Shown: piece by piece, positions 15,472-23,800 of the stretch
Numbering within the stretch: position 1 is the first letter of the stretch
Layout of the letters: every line of letters starts with the position of its first letter
From: Candidatus Stahliibacteriota bacterium
Lineage (GTDB): Bacteria; Hydrothermota; Tepidihabitantia; B3-TA06
Direction of reading: 5' to 3'
Length of the DNA stretch: 26,900 nucleotides
Assembly: GCA_030670165.1 (NCBI GenBank)
Contig: DAOVCF010000007.1
Coordinates: 1 to 26,900, forward strand
Position numbers and translations under genes: made by a program
The notes under the pieces: generated by a model
What the model was told of the DNA's origin: nothing
Database searches by the model: none
Seen by the model: only the letters and a program-made list of their open reading frames with translations

Positions 15472-16971
15472 CTACTGGGCCTCCCCGTGGAGCTTACCAG
15501 GCCCTGGCGGTAATTCAGGCTGTGTTTCCTCCTCTTGAATCTGCTCTTCGGGCGGCCCCTCTTCCGACTCGGGTGGCTCTTCAATGACTTCTTCGGTGGC
15601 TTCCTCCACGGGTTCAGGGTTGTAGATAGCGTTGACCTCACGCCAGAGTTTGAGCGCTTCGTCTTCCTTTACCCTTGCAAAACGCAGGTAGTTGATCTCG
15701 CGCATACGCATCTCGGGAGTCCAGTCATACTGACTTTTCAAGTCTGCGGCCCAAACAATAGGCGGTTCTTCTTCAGATGCAAACGCTAGATTCAGGTACT
15801 CTGCCTCTGTAGCATAAAGGTTTGCTATAGTCAAAAGCTTATCCTGAATATCCGGAAACTGGGGCGCTATCCGCTTAAGATATGCAGCGGCAAAACAGCG
15901 ATCCTCGGCAAGCTGCTTGTACATCCAGGCGTTGGCGTCGACGATGCGATTGAAGTCCTCTGCTCTGAGGTTATGGAACGCACCCGTTTCAATGGCCTGA
16001 ATCCAGTTCTTCATAACCTCGAGGCCGCAGTAGTAGTCCCCGATGCGTTCGGTTTCAAGAACTTCCTGAGCTATCGCGAAGGAACGGATAACTGCTTCCC
16101 TGAGAGTCGGTGGAACGTTACGTCCCTCGATAAGATAAACCTTTTTGGGAAAAGCCTCGGCCAACGTGTAGCCTGTACGTTTACTCTCGTAGACCCGGAC
16201 GATAAACTCCCGTCCGGACTTCTGGTACCCGGTTATTATACCCCAGTCCGGGAACTCGATCAACCGGAAGGCAATAACAGGACTGCCGGCGTCAATCGTC
16301 TGGATTATAGCATCACGCACGGCCTCAACGTTGCGCATGTTTTCTTCCAACTGGAGGTATCGGTATTCGTAACCCAAGGCATCCACAGCCGCAAGATCAC
16401 AGCGGTATCCTTCGGAAGCAAGGATTGCCGACATATCCCAATTTTGGTGCATCTGAACGCGGAAAGCTGCCCCGGAAAGTCCCATGAGCATAGTATAGTC
16501 AAGCGTATCCCTGAGGTGGTTCGCAGTCCGGCTAAGTGAAAGAATGAATGAGTTATTCATTCCTTCTTTCTCATCCAATGGCCCTATTCCCTGCAGCACA
16601 ACCGCATCCGATGTGTACTCAAGCTCGGGCAGTCGTTGTTCAAGGTAGAGTCCCAGTTGACCCGCAGGAAAGATAAAGCTCAAGGTTTTCTCGCCGCGGT
16701 CAAAGATAACCTCGACCGAATCCACGGCCAGTTCCTTTACAGCCTCCAGCTCTTCTATGGACTGGACCCAGTTCCCGCCATAGGAACGTAAGAGATCACC
16801 CTCCTTGACTCCCACCTGATCGGCCATACTGCCTGGAACGATTCCAACCACCAAGAGGAATGGTTCATCAGAGGTTCGTTCGTTCGAACGTTCGCCTCGC
16901 TTAGCGGCGTAACCCGCAGTGAACAACCCTGTAATAAGTAGAAGTGGCAGGAGTTTCCACGCAAACTTCAT
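15472..16971 (-). CDS. Secreted PDZ protein with C39-like middle domain
   Basis: 499 residues from ATG 16971. Signal peptide (~1-22, ending AGYAA), PDZ domain at about 38-105 (VVGIVPGSMADQVGVKEGDLL), then a middle domain with MLMGLSGAAFRVQMH and a SPVIAFRLIEFPDWGIITGY strand resembling the BtrH-N/C39-like papain fold used by some peptidases and acyl-transferases. A likely catalytic Cys is not obvious: the G-x-SG-x-AFR turn carries Ser where such folds usually carry Cys. The last 45 residues are Pro/Glu-rich with no fold, probably a flexible tail. Periplasmic role, perhaps regulated by peptide binding; no function is known. The MATE gene follows 51 bases downstream. Confidence 0.75.
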   Translation of the reverse strand: MKFAWKLLPLLLITGLFTAGYAAKRGERSNERTSDEPFLLVVGIVPGSMADQVGVKEGDLLRSYGGNWVQSIEELEAVKELAVDSVEVIFDRGEKTLSFIFPAGQLGLYLEQRLPELEYTSDAVVLQGIGPLDEKEGMNNSFILSLSRTANHLRDTLDYTMLMGLSGAAFRVQMHQNWDMSAILASEGYRCDLAAVDALGYEYRYLQLEENMRNVEAVRDAIIQTIDAGSPVIAFRLIEFPDWGIITGYQKSGREFIVRVYESKRTGYTLAEAFPKKVYLIEGRNVPPTLREAVIRSFAIAQEVLETERIGDYYCGLEVMKNWIQAIETGAFHNLRAEDFNRIVDANAWMYKQLAEDRCFAAAYLKRIAPQFPDIQDKLLTIANLYATEAEYLNLAFASEEEPPIVWAADLKSQYDWTPEMRMREINYLRFARVKEDEALKLWREVNAIYNPEPVEEATEEVIEEPPESEEGPPEEQIQEEETQPELPPGPGKLHGEAQ

Positions 16972-17101
16972 GATGCCTCCTTAAAATTGCTTCTCGTTAC
17001 CGTCACAACGACGGTATCTTCGACCTCTGCTTCAAAAACTCAATAACCTGCATTCCACACTTAAAAGTTTACACGAAAATACGCATCTTGCAAGTCCCCA
17101 A

Positions 17102-17129
17102 AAGGTAATCATTTCTTGGCGTTTGTCAA
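17102..17129 (-). promoter_or_regulatory. Candidate promoter of the PDZ gene
   Basis: Minus-strand TTGACA (17124-17129), 16-base spacer, TACCTT (17102-17107). It would give a leader of about 120 bases before the ATG at 16971. The -10 box is weak. Confidence 0.4.
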
Positions 17130-17154
17130 GCCCATAGGGGTTCGTTCGCCCACC

Positions 17155-17182
17155 TTGACAATCCGAGCCCTATGGATAGAAT
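17155..17182 (+). promoter_or_regulatory. Promoter of tRNA-Glu
   Basis: TTGACA (17155-17160), 16-base spacer, TAGAAT (17177-17182). The tRNA begins 9 bases past the -10 box. Confidence 0.75.
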
Positions 17183-17191
17183 TGGCCGTGC

Positions 17192-17266
17192 GGCGCTATC
17201 GTCTAGTTTGGCCCAGGACACCTGGTTCTCAGCCAGGAGACTGGGGTTCGAATCCCCATAGCGCTA
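17192..17266 (+). tRNA. tRNA-Glu, anticodon CTC
   Basis: A 75-base cloverleaf. Acceptor stem GGCGCTA/TAGCGCT (first pair G·U), D-arm GTCTAG...GGCCCAGGAC, anticodon stem CCTGG/CCAGG around loop TTCTCAG with anticodon CTC at 17228-17230, and T-arm TGGGG-TTCGAAT-CCCCA. D-arm and loop follow the tRNA-Glu pattern (CCCAGGACAC). It decodes GAG. The discriminator is A and the 3' CCA is not encoded, so it must be added enzymatically. Confidence 0.95.
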
Positions 17267-17281
17267 TTAACCATTTTTTCA

Positions 17282-17312
17282 CCCCAAAGGGATGCTACGC
17301 CTCCCTTTGGGG
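17282..17312 (+). repeat. 31-base hairpin element, copy A
   Basis: An 11-bp perfect outer stem (CCCCAAAGGGA / TCCCTTTGGGG), one T·C mismatch, two more pairs and loop TAC, followed by ACCCCGA. Best-paired member of the family with 1942-1972 and 7636-7666. It starts 15 bases after tRNA-Glu and could end its transcription, but the T-run lies before, not after, the stem, so it is not a canonical terminator. Confidence 0.7.
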
Positions 17313-17434
17313 ACCCCGACTTAATACCCCAACCGTTTGCTTCGCAACCTCGTGGAAATCCCAGGTTTAACTCCTCTCGATTCCCTAAATCACCAAGTGA
17401 TTATAAAAAGGTATCATTAAAAGATCCCACGTGA

Positions 17435-17851
17435 GTTATCGGGGTAAAAACTACCCTCGACAAGATTCTTATCTCCGGAACGCAGTTATCGTTATGGTCA
17501 AACTGTACAGGAAAACGCGACGGTGATCTCAACCTCTTCCTGGTAAGCGACGGTCGTCTGCGCTACCAGTGCAATGCAAGCAACGAAGGGATCAGCGAGA
17601 AGAGATCTGCCCGACCATCCGGTATCACTATTATCCATATCGGACGAGAGGCGAAGATATCATTAACCCTAGAAACTGTACGTGAGGTTAATTTTGCCCT
17701 CTACAACGCGGTCGGGCAACGGGTCATGGCCGCCGCCAAGAAACCCCAGGATGCAAAGGTCAGCTTCCATATCTCTCAATCACCCGGTGTCTACTTCTAT
17801 CGCATAAAGGCAGCCAAACAAAACCTCAAGGGCAAAGTCGTTCTGTATTAA
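17435..17851 (+). pseudogene. Orphan fragment with T9SS type A-like sorting domain
   Basis: A 138-codon open frame between TGA at 17432 and TAA at 17849, with no ATG, GTG or TTG start in its first half, so it is probably the 3' remnant of a larger gene. The first part (GKRDGDLNLFLVSDGRLRY) hints at a β-propeller or TolB-like repeat. The last ~75 residues are a clear sorting-type tail: AKISLTLETV, FALYNAVGQRVM, then SQSPGVYFYRIKAAKQ and GKVVLY at the end, the same order of strands as in the secreted proteins at 297 and 24023. Nothing else is seen from 17852 to 18006, nor between the hairpin at 17312 and this frame. Confidence 0.6.
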
Positions 17852-18006
17852 CTTTTAAGACACGATCAAAACACAACTTTAAGGCGAGTCCAGCCCCCAT
17901 TGTCTTTTGTCAAGTGACGTACATACACCAACTTAAACACGCCCTCTTAACTAAAGCCCCGCAAACCAAACAGGCGTTTAGTTTATTGAATTAACTGTTC
18001 AGGGGC

Positions 18007-18034
18007 TTGACAACTTCTCAATTGAGACTATAAT
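18007..18034 (+). promoter_or_regulatory. Promoter of the efflux operon
   Basis: TTGACA (18007-18012), 16-base spacer, TATAAT (18029-18034), both consensus. Transcription should start near 18041, about 45 bases before the first gene. Confidence 0.85.
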
Positions 18035-18053
18035 AGAGTAACGTAATTGGAAA

Positions 18054-18067
18054 ACTGACCAGTCAGT
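18054..18067 (+). promoter_or_regulatory. TetR-type operator palindrome
   Basis: ACTGAC-CA-GTCAGT, a perfect 6+2+6 inverted repeat about 13 bases past the expected transcription start and 18 bases before the ATG at 18086. Alternating TGAC/GTCA half-sites are typical of TetR/AcrR-family repressors of efflux genes. No TetR gene lies in the window, so the regulator must be elsewhere. Confidence 0.55.
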
Positions 18068-18085
18068 CATTGCGAAAAGGAGACT

Positions 18086-18675
18086 ATGTTTAACCTTCTA
18101 TTAGCTTCCTTGCTCTTCTGCGTCGGATTCGAGGCGGGTGGGGGAGCAACTTACGAAAAGGCCTTCGGTGAGGACCTCCAGGATTTTGAGCCCACCCTTT
18201 CATGGGGAGCGGAGGCGGGCGTACGCAACGTGCTGCCTGGAATCGGCTTCGATCTGGGGATGCGCCGCTTCGGGGTCGAAAAAGAGAGCAGGGAAAACTC
18301 TCTGGAACAACTCCTGCGCTGGGAAGGTTATTTCTTCGATGCAACCGCGGTGTTTGAGAGCTGGCCTTACCTGAAAGGCCCTCTGGGAGTCCGCTTCCGT
18401 GTGGGAGGGGTTACGTCCCCTGGAGGATGCTTGCCGCGGGTGAGGTTATCCCGGTGATCTGCGAAGATACCCTCGCAGATACTTTATATATGGAAGCAAA
18501 CGACTGGGGGGTAATACTGGGAGGTTCTGTGATGTTTCAACCCATATCGTTTCTGATCATAGACGCGGGCGTTAACCATCATCACATCTTCTCCATGAAT
18601 ACCGAAGATTATGGAGAAAACGACTCCGACGAGCGTTTTCTGGAGGTTTATCTTGGCGCACGTTTCAGATTCTGA
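18086..18675 (+). pseudogene. β-barrel outer membrane protein, interrupted by a frameshift
   Basis: Two overlapping frames belong to one gene. The first starts at ATG 18086 (AAGGAG upstream; signal peptide MFNLLLASLLFCVGFEAG) and reads through GVRFRVGG before drifting into an unrelated tail ending at 18457. A frame shifted by one base takes over and ends at 18675 with LEVYLGARFRF, the terminal Phe typical of outer-membrane barrels. Adding one G to the run GGGG at 18407-18410 joins the halves as VGGGYVPWRMLAAGEV, a 196-residue barrel. Cause: a real mutation, phase variation in a G-run, or a sequencing error. It is first in the efflux operon; TolC starts 9 bases later. Function unknown. Confidence 0.75.
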
Positions 18676-18684
18676 TAGGATCGA

Positions 18685-19980
18685 GTGCGTCCTTGGAGTA
18701 TCGGCTTGAGTGTGCTATTGTTAACACTGCTTGCTGCTCCGGATACACTGCATTTGACGTTTCAAGAAGCACTGCAGCGAGCTTACGCCCAGGCTCCGGA
18801 AATCCGATTGGCCGACGTGGAGATAGAACAAAAGGGACTCAAGCAGCTCCAGGCCCTCTCCGAATTCTTCCCTAAGCTTACAGGCCAGGCTCAGCTAATG
18901 CGCCTTGATGAAGCGCCTTCCTTTAGCTTTGAGCCGGTTCCCGGCTATCCCATAGAAATGACCCTGGGCGATGAACGTATAGAGATAATCCAGGGAGGGG
19001 TTCAACTTCCTTTATGGACGTTCGGACGACGTTTAGAGGGTTACGCGCTTGCCGGAGAGGCGATCCAGCTGGCCCGGCTCGACTCACTCGAGGTTCAAAG
19101 GAATTTGAGGCTCAACGTCGCCGAGCTTTACACCAACGTAATCACCCTTGCCGATGCCGAGCGTCTCACCCAGGCTGCCTTCCAGAATGCCTCAAGGCAT
19201 CGCCGTAAGATTGAGGATAAGTATAACGAGGGACTTGTCTCGCACTACGATTTGCTTCAGGCAAAAACCAAGGAGGCCGAACTCCTGCCTGAGCTTATCG
19301 ATGTGCAGAAGCAACAGGCAACCCTTCTTGCCCGATTGGGGATACTACTGAATCTGGGAACAGATACCTTGCTGGTACTTGAACCGAACTGGAATTTGCC
19401 GGATACGGTACAACCATTCTTCTCTCTCGATGAAATCCTGGTAAGGAGACCGGCTTGGCGACAGATTGAGTTGGGTCAAGAGATGATTGAGCGTCAAATA
19501 AAGATAAAACAGCGCGAGGCGTTGCCGGTTTTGGTTGCGGGTGCAAATTACTCTATGCAGCGTTCTCCTTTAACCAACGGCGAATGGGACGGGAGCTGGT
19601 CATACTCCCTTATGGCTCAGGTACCCATATCTTCAGGCTTTGCGAACTACGCCGAGGTAAAAAGACTCCAAAAGGAGAAGGAGAGGCTTTCCATACAGGC
19701 CGATGCCCTCAGGACCCAGATACGCTTTGAGATTGAGGAAGCAAGGGCGGAGTTGGAAACCGCCCATGCGCGCCTGGGGGCCGCAAACCATAAGGAAAAG
19801 GAAGCCGAGGAGCTTTTGTCTATAGTTAGTAAGCGCAATAAGGAGGGGCTAGCCTCGGATATAGACCTTCTGGATGCCGAGCTCGGGCTGCGTAAGGCAC
19901 GTACCGATAAGGTCACGACCGAACGTGATGTATTGATCGCACACGAAAAATGGCTAAACGTAACCGGAGGTGAGCAATGA
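18685..19980 (+). CDS. TolC-family outer membrane efflux protein
   Basis: 431 residues from GTG 18685, behind AGGA. Signal peptide (residues ~1-20) then two similar halves of the TolC fold: LTFQEALQRAYAQAPEIRLADVEIEQKG begins the first α-helical coil, with barrel strands near GYPIEMTLG/WTFG, and the second half repeats the helix-strand plan at FFSLDEILVRRPAWRQIELG with barrel strands GANYSMQ and YSLMAQVPISSG. It makes the outer-membrane channel and periplasmic tunnel that docks to the adaptor and RND pump. Its stop overlaps the adaptor start (ATGA at 19977). Confidence 0.92.
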   Translation: MRPWSIGLSVLLLTLLAAPDTLHLTFQEALQRAYAQAPEIRLADVEIEQKGLKQLQALSEFFPKLTGQAQLMRLDEAPSFSFEPVPGYPIEMTLGDERIEIIQGGVQLPLWTFGRRLEGYALAGEAIQLARLDSLEVQRNLRLNVAELYTNVITLADAERLTQAAFQNASRHRRKIEDKYNEGLVSHYDLLQAKTKEAELLPELIDVQKQQATLLARLGILLNLGTDTLLVLEPNWNLPDTVQPFFSLDEILVRRPAWRQIELGQEMIERQIKIKQREALPVLVAGANYSMQRSPLTNGEWDGSWSYSLMAQVPISSGFANYAEVKRLQKEKERLSIQADALRTQIRFEIEEARAELETAHARLGAANHKEKEAEELLSIVSKRNKEGLASDIDLLDAELGLRKARTDKVTTERDVLIAHEKWLNVTGGEQ

Positions 19981-20834
19981 AGAAATGGATAATCACCGCA
20001 GTCGCAGTTATAGCTGTGGGGGCAGCAATCGTGATCTTTCTGCCCAAACGGGGGGAGGTGATCGAGGTTACACCGCCCCTGGTGGAGGTGGCTCTAGTTC
20101 AGACCCACACCGTGTCACGCAGCATCGATTTGATAGGCTACGTAGCACCCATGCGACAGACCGCGGCAGTATCCCGAGCCTACGGCAAGGTAACCGGGAT
20201 AAAGGTTGCCGAGGGCTCAAGGGTGTACAAAGATCAGGTACTTTTGACCCTGCAGCCGGAAGAGGTAGGACTTACCTTCAAGCCCCAGCCTATCAAGGCT
20301 CCCATATCAGGGGTAGTTGCGGAGGTAATGGTAAAGGAGGGTGAACCGGTGGCTCCAGCCACGCCGGTAGTAACGATAATCGACCCCTCTCAAATAGAGG
20401 TAAAGATAGCAGTCGCAGGCGAGTACTACAACGACGTCGAGGCTACAGATAAGGTTTTCTTGATGGTGAACTCCGATACCGTCCCGGCAAGGATCCGCTC
20501 CAAGGCTCCGGTCGTAAGCCCCACGACTCGAACGTTTGCAATTACCCTCACCCCAACCACATCATCACCCCATCTGGTTTCCGGGCTTTCGGTTACCGTA
20601 AGACTCATCCTTGAGGAAAAAGACGATGTCCTTGCGGTTCCCAACATGGCCTTGCAGGATTCAAAGCTTCTTCTGGTCAACAGGGATACGGCAGAACAAA
20701 GAAAGGTGCTGCTTGGCCTTAAAGGCGTAGAGTTCACGGAAATACTGGATGGTGTAGAGGAGGGAGAACTGATTGTGACCTTCGGAGGTCAGAATCTCGT
20801 AACCGGACAGCAGGTGAGGACGGCCATAAGATGA
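19977..20834 (+). CDS. Periplasmic adaptor (membrane fusion) protein lacking the α-hairpin
   Basis: 285 residues, ATG 19977 overlapping the TolC stop. One N-terminal helix (KKWIITAVAVIAVGAAIVIFL) anchors it in the inner membrane. The biotinyl-lipoyl domain halves are almost adjacent: KVTGIKVAEGSRVYKDQVLLTL and IKAPISGVVAEVMVKEGEPV are separated by only about 14 residues, where normal adaptors insert a long coiled-coil hairpin of 60-100 residues. The β-barrel (IEVKIAVAGEYYNDV...) and membrane-proximal parts (VLAVPNMALQDSKLLLV) follow. It links RND pump to TolC, and its missing hairpin raises the question of how it reaches the TolC tip. ATGA overlap with the next gene. Confidence 0.9.
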   Translation: MKKWIITAVAVIAVGAAIVIFLPKRGEVIEVTPPLVEVALVQTHTVSRSIDLIGYVAPMRQTAAVSRAYGKVTGIKVAEGSRVYKDQVLLTLQPEEVGLTFKPQPIKAPISGVVAEVMVKEGEPVAPATPVVTIIDPSQIEVKIAVAGEYYNDVEATDKVFLMVNSDTVPARIRSKAPVVSPTTRTFAITLTPTTSSPHLVSGLSVTVRLILEEKDDVLAVPNMALQDSKLLLVNRDTAEQRKVLLGLKGVEFTEILDGVEEGELIVTFGGQNLVTGQQVRTAIR

Positions 20835-23800
20835 GTCTTTCGGGCTTTTCAATCAAACGCCCCTACGTGGTGTTCGCTCTTCTTGTTGGAATTATGCTAT
20901 TCGGCTTCATCTCCCTTCCTCGCCTGCCTGTCGATCTGCTCCCCGACGTCTCCCTGCCCACCATGGTGGTCATGATCCCCTATCCCGGTGCAGGGCCAGA
21001 GGAGGTAGAGAAAAGCGTGCTTGACCCGGTGGAAAGCTGGATAGGCACCCTGTCCGGGCTGGACGAGATTACCTCCGATGCCAGCGATAACCTCGCCTTG
21101 ATTCAGCTCACCTTCAAGTGGGGGGAGGATCTGGACGCTGTTTCCCCCGAGGTACGCGACCGATTGGACATGGCGCTTTCTGAGGTCCCCGATGACGTCG
21201 GGGACCCATACATCATCAAGCTGGACGCCTCGCTTCTTCCCCAGATGATGATCGGGGTTTCGGCAGGCAGAGACGCCATCCAGAACCGCGAGGTGGCGGT
21301 TGAGATCTCAAAACGCTTGCAGCGCGTGCGCAACGTGGCCGCCGCAGACGTGGTAGGGGGAGAGAAGCGCCAGGTCCTCGTGTCACTTGACAGGCGAAAG
21401 CTCACCACCTACGGCATACATCCGTCTCAGATCGAAGGAATACTGGCGGCCCATAATCTTAACTACCCTCTGGGCAGCATCTCCGAGCAGGGCCGCGAAC
21501 TTGACCTGCGCCTGGTCGCGGAGTACGGAAGTCTGGATGAGATAGAACACACAATCGTGGGGCAAAAAGGCGATACTCCGGTATACCTCGCTGAGGTGGC
21601 AACCGTCCGATGGTCGAAAACTGAACCGACCTCGGCGTTCAACGTTGACGGTGAGCCCGGGGTGTCCATAATGATACAGAAGACCTCAGGGGCAAACACC
21701 ATCAACCTCTCCAAGGCGCTGACCAGGGAGGTAGAATCAATAAGAAAAGATCTCCCCCAGGGTATGGAAGTAACCATCCTTTACGACTCGGCCCGGTTTG
21801 TAAAATCATCACTCTCGAGCACATTCTGGAACCTGTTGGCCGGCGCGGTATTGGCGGCCTTGGTACTCTTTTTGTTTCTGGGACGCTTCAGGCGGACCGC
21901 ATTCGTGGGAGCGGCCATCCCCTTATCGGTATTCGTCTCCATCATCGGCATAGATCTTGCCGGGTTCAAAATCGATATCCTCTCCCTTGCCGGCCTCACT
22001 GTGGCCATAGGTATGGTGGTGGATGCATCCATCGTGGTATTCGAAGCCATCCACCGACATAATACCCTTGGCCTGTCACCTGCCGAGGCTGCCGAAAAAG
22101 GAGCAAAGGAAGTGGGAGGTGCCATCTTCGCCTCAACTTTGACCACTGTCGCCGTCTTCGTGCCACTCTTATTTTTAAAAGGATTCGTCAGTATACTGTT
22201 TACCGAGTTCTCATGGGTGATGATACTTACACTGTCTGCTTCCCTGCTGGTGGCTTTAACCTTCATCCCCATGGCCGCATCCAGATTCATGAAGGCTGAA
22301 GCGAAGCAAACCAGGCTGAGCAAGTCATTTGATCGCGGCTATAAAAAGTTGGAAAACCTATACGAACGGTTCCTTTCGTGGTCACTGCGGCATCGCGCCT
22401 ACTCTATCTTCCTCGGATTTGCCCTCTTCGCGCTTGCTGTTACCGCACTGTTCTTCCACCAAAAAGACTTCTTCCCCAAAATGGACCGCGGCGAGTTAAC
22501 GGTGGATATAAAGGCCCCGGCAGGAACATCGCTTGAGGAGATGCAACGACGGGTGGGTGAACTGGAAGGCTTGATCCTGGACAGTGTGCCTGAACTCGAG
22601 ATCATGCAGACCTCGATAGGCGCAGGCGAGGGTTTGATCTCAAATGTGCGCGGCGTCTCCGGAACCAACGCCCAGATAATGCTGCATTTAGTAAAACGCA
22701 CACAGCGCAAACGCAGCTCGAAGGACGTAGAGGAATGGCTGCGTGAGAAGGCCAAGGGCCTACCAGGGCTGGAGATAACCCCTGTCGCCCAGAGTCTGGG
22801 TAGTATCGCTTTCGGGGCTGAAGACCTGGCTCTTGGAGGCTCAACCCCTATTGTGATCGAGATAGAGGGGCATGATCTTAAGGCTGCCGACAGCGTCGGC
22901 CTGCTGCTTGCCGATTCACTCAAGCAGATTCCCGGCATCGTGGATGTCCGCACCAGCGCCGAGGATCGCCGACCCGGAATAGTGCTTAAGATTCGCCGCG
23001 ATCTTGCGTCGCGCTTCGGGATAACCCCATATGAGTTGGGGAAAATTTTAAGGACAGAACTCGCCGGTGCCACGGTCACCGCCTATCGTTTGGGAGGCGA
23101 TGAGTTCGACGTTCGCCTCAGGCTGGCAGCCCAGGACCGCTCGACCATATCCAAGATAGAAGCCCTCGAGATAACCGCCCCTGCAGGTCTGGTGCCCTTA
23201 AGCAATATGGTGACTATTGAACGTTCCGCCGCCCCCAGCGCCATACACCACAAGGGAACCCACCGCATTCGCACCGTTGGGGCCAATCTCAAGGGCCGCG
23301 ACCTGGGCTCCGCCTCTGAGGACGTGCGCGCGCTCCTGAAACGAATAGAATCACCCCCAGGCCTTAAGATTCGTCTGACCGGCGGCTTCTCTCAGATGAG
23401 CGAATCCTTCAAAGACTTCTGGTGGGTTATACTGATGGCGGCGATACTGGTCTATCTTATCATGATGGCACAGTTCGGCTCGTTCCGGTTCCCGTTCATC
23501 ATCATGTTCACCCTTCCCCTGGCTCTCATCGGCGGGATAGTGATGCTCATCTTAACAGGCACCAGCCTCAACACCTTCAGCCTGCTGGGGTTCATCGTTT
23601 TAATAGGCGTGGTGGTCAACAACGGCATCGTTTTTATTGACTACACCAACCGACTCAGGCGCGATCATGGAATGGGACTTGAGGAAGCGCTCAAGCAGGC
23701 AGGAAAGGTAAGGATGCGCCCAATCCTTATGACCGCAGCCACCACCATCTTCGGCCTCCTGCCCATGGCTATAGGGATAGGCGAGGGCACAGAGCTAACG

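Noticed and set aside
17282..17312. Reading the hairpin after tRNA-Glu as a standard terminator
   Set aside because: The T-run precedes rather than follows the stem, and the same hairpin occurs where no termination is needed.
17116..17370. An 84-codon plus-strand open frame
   Set aside because: It spans tRNA-Glu and its promoter and has no family similarity.
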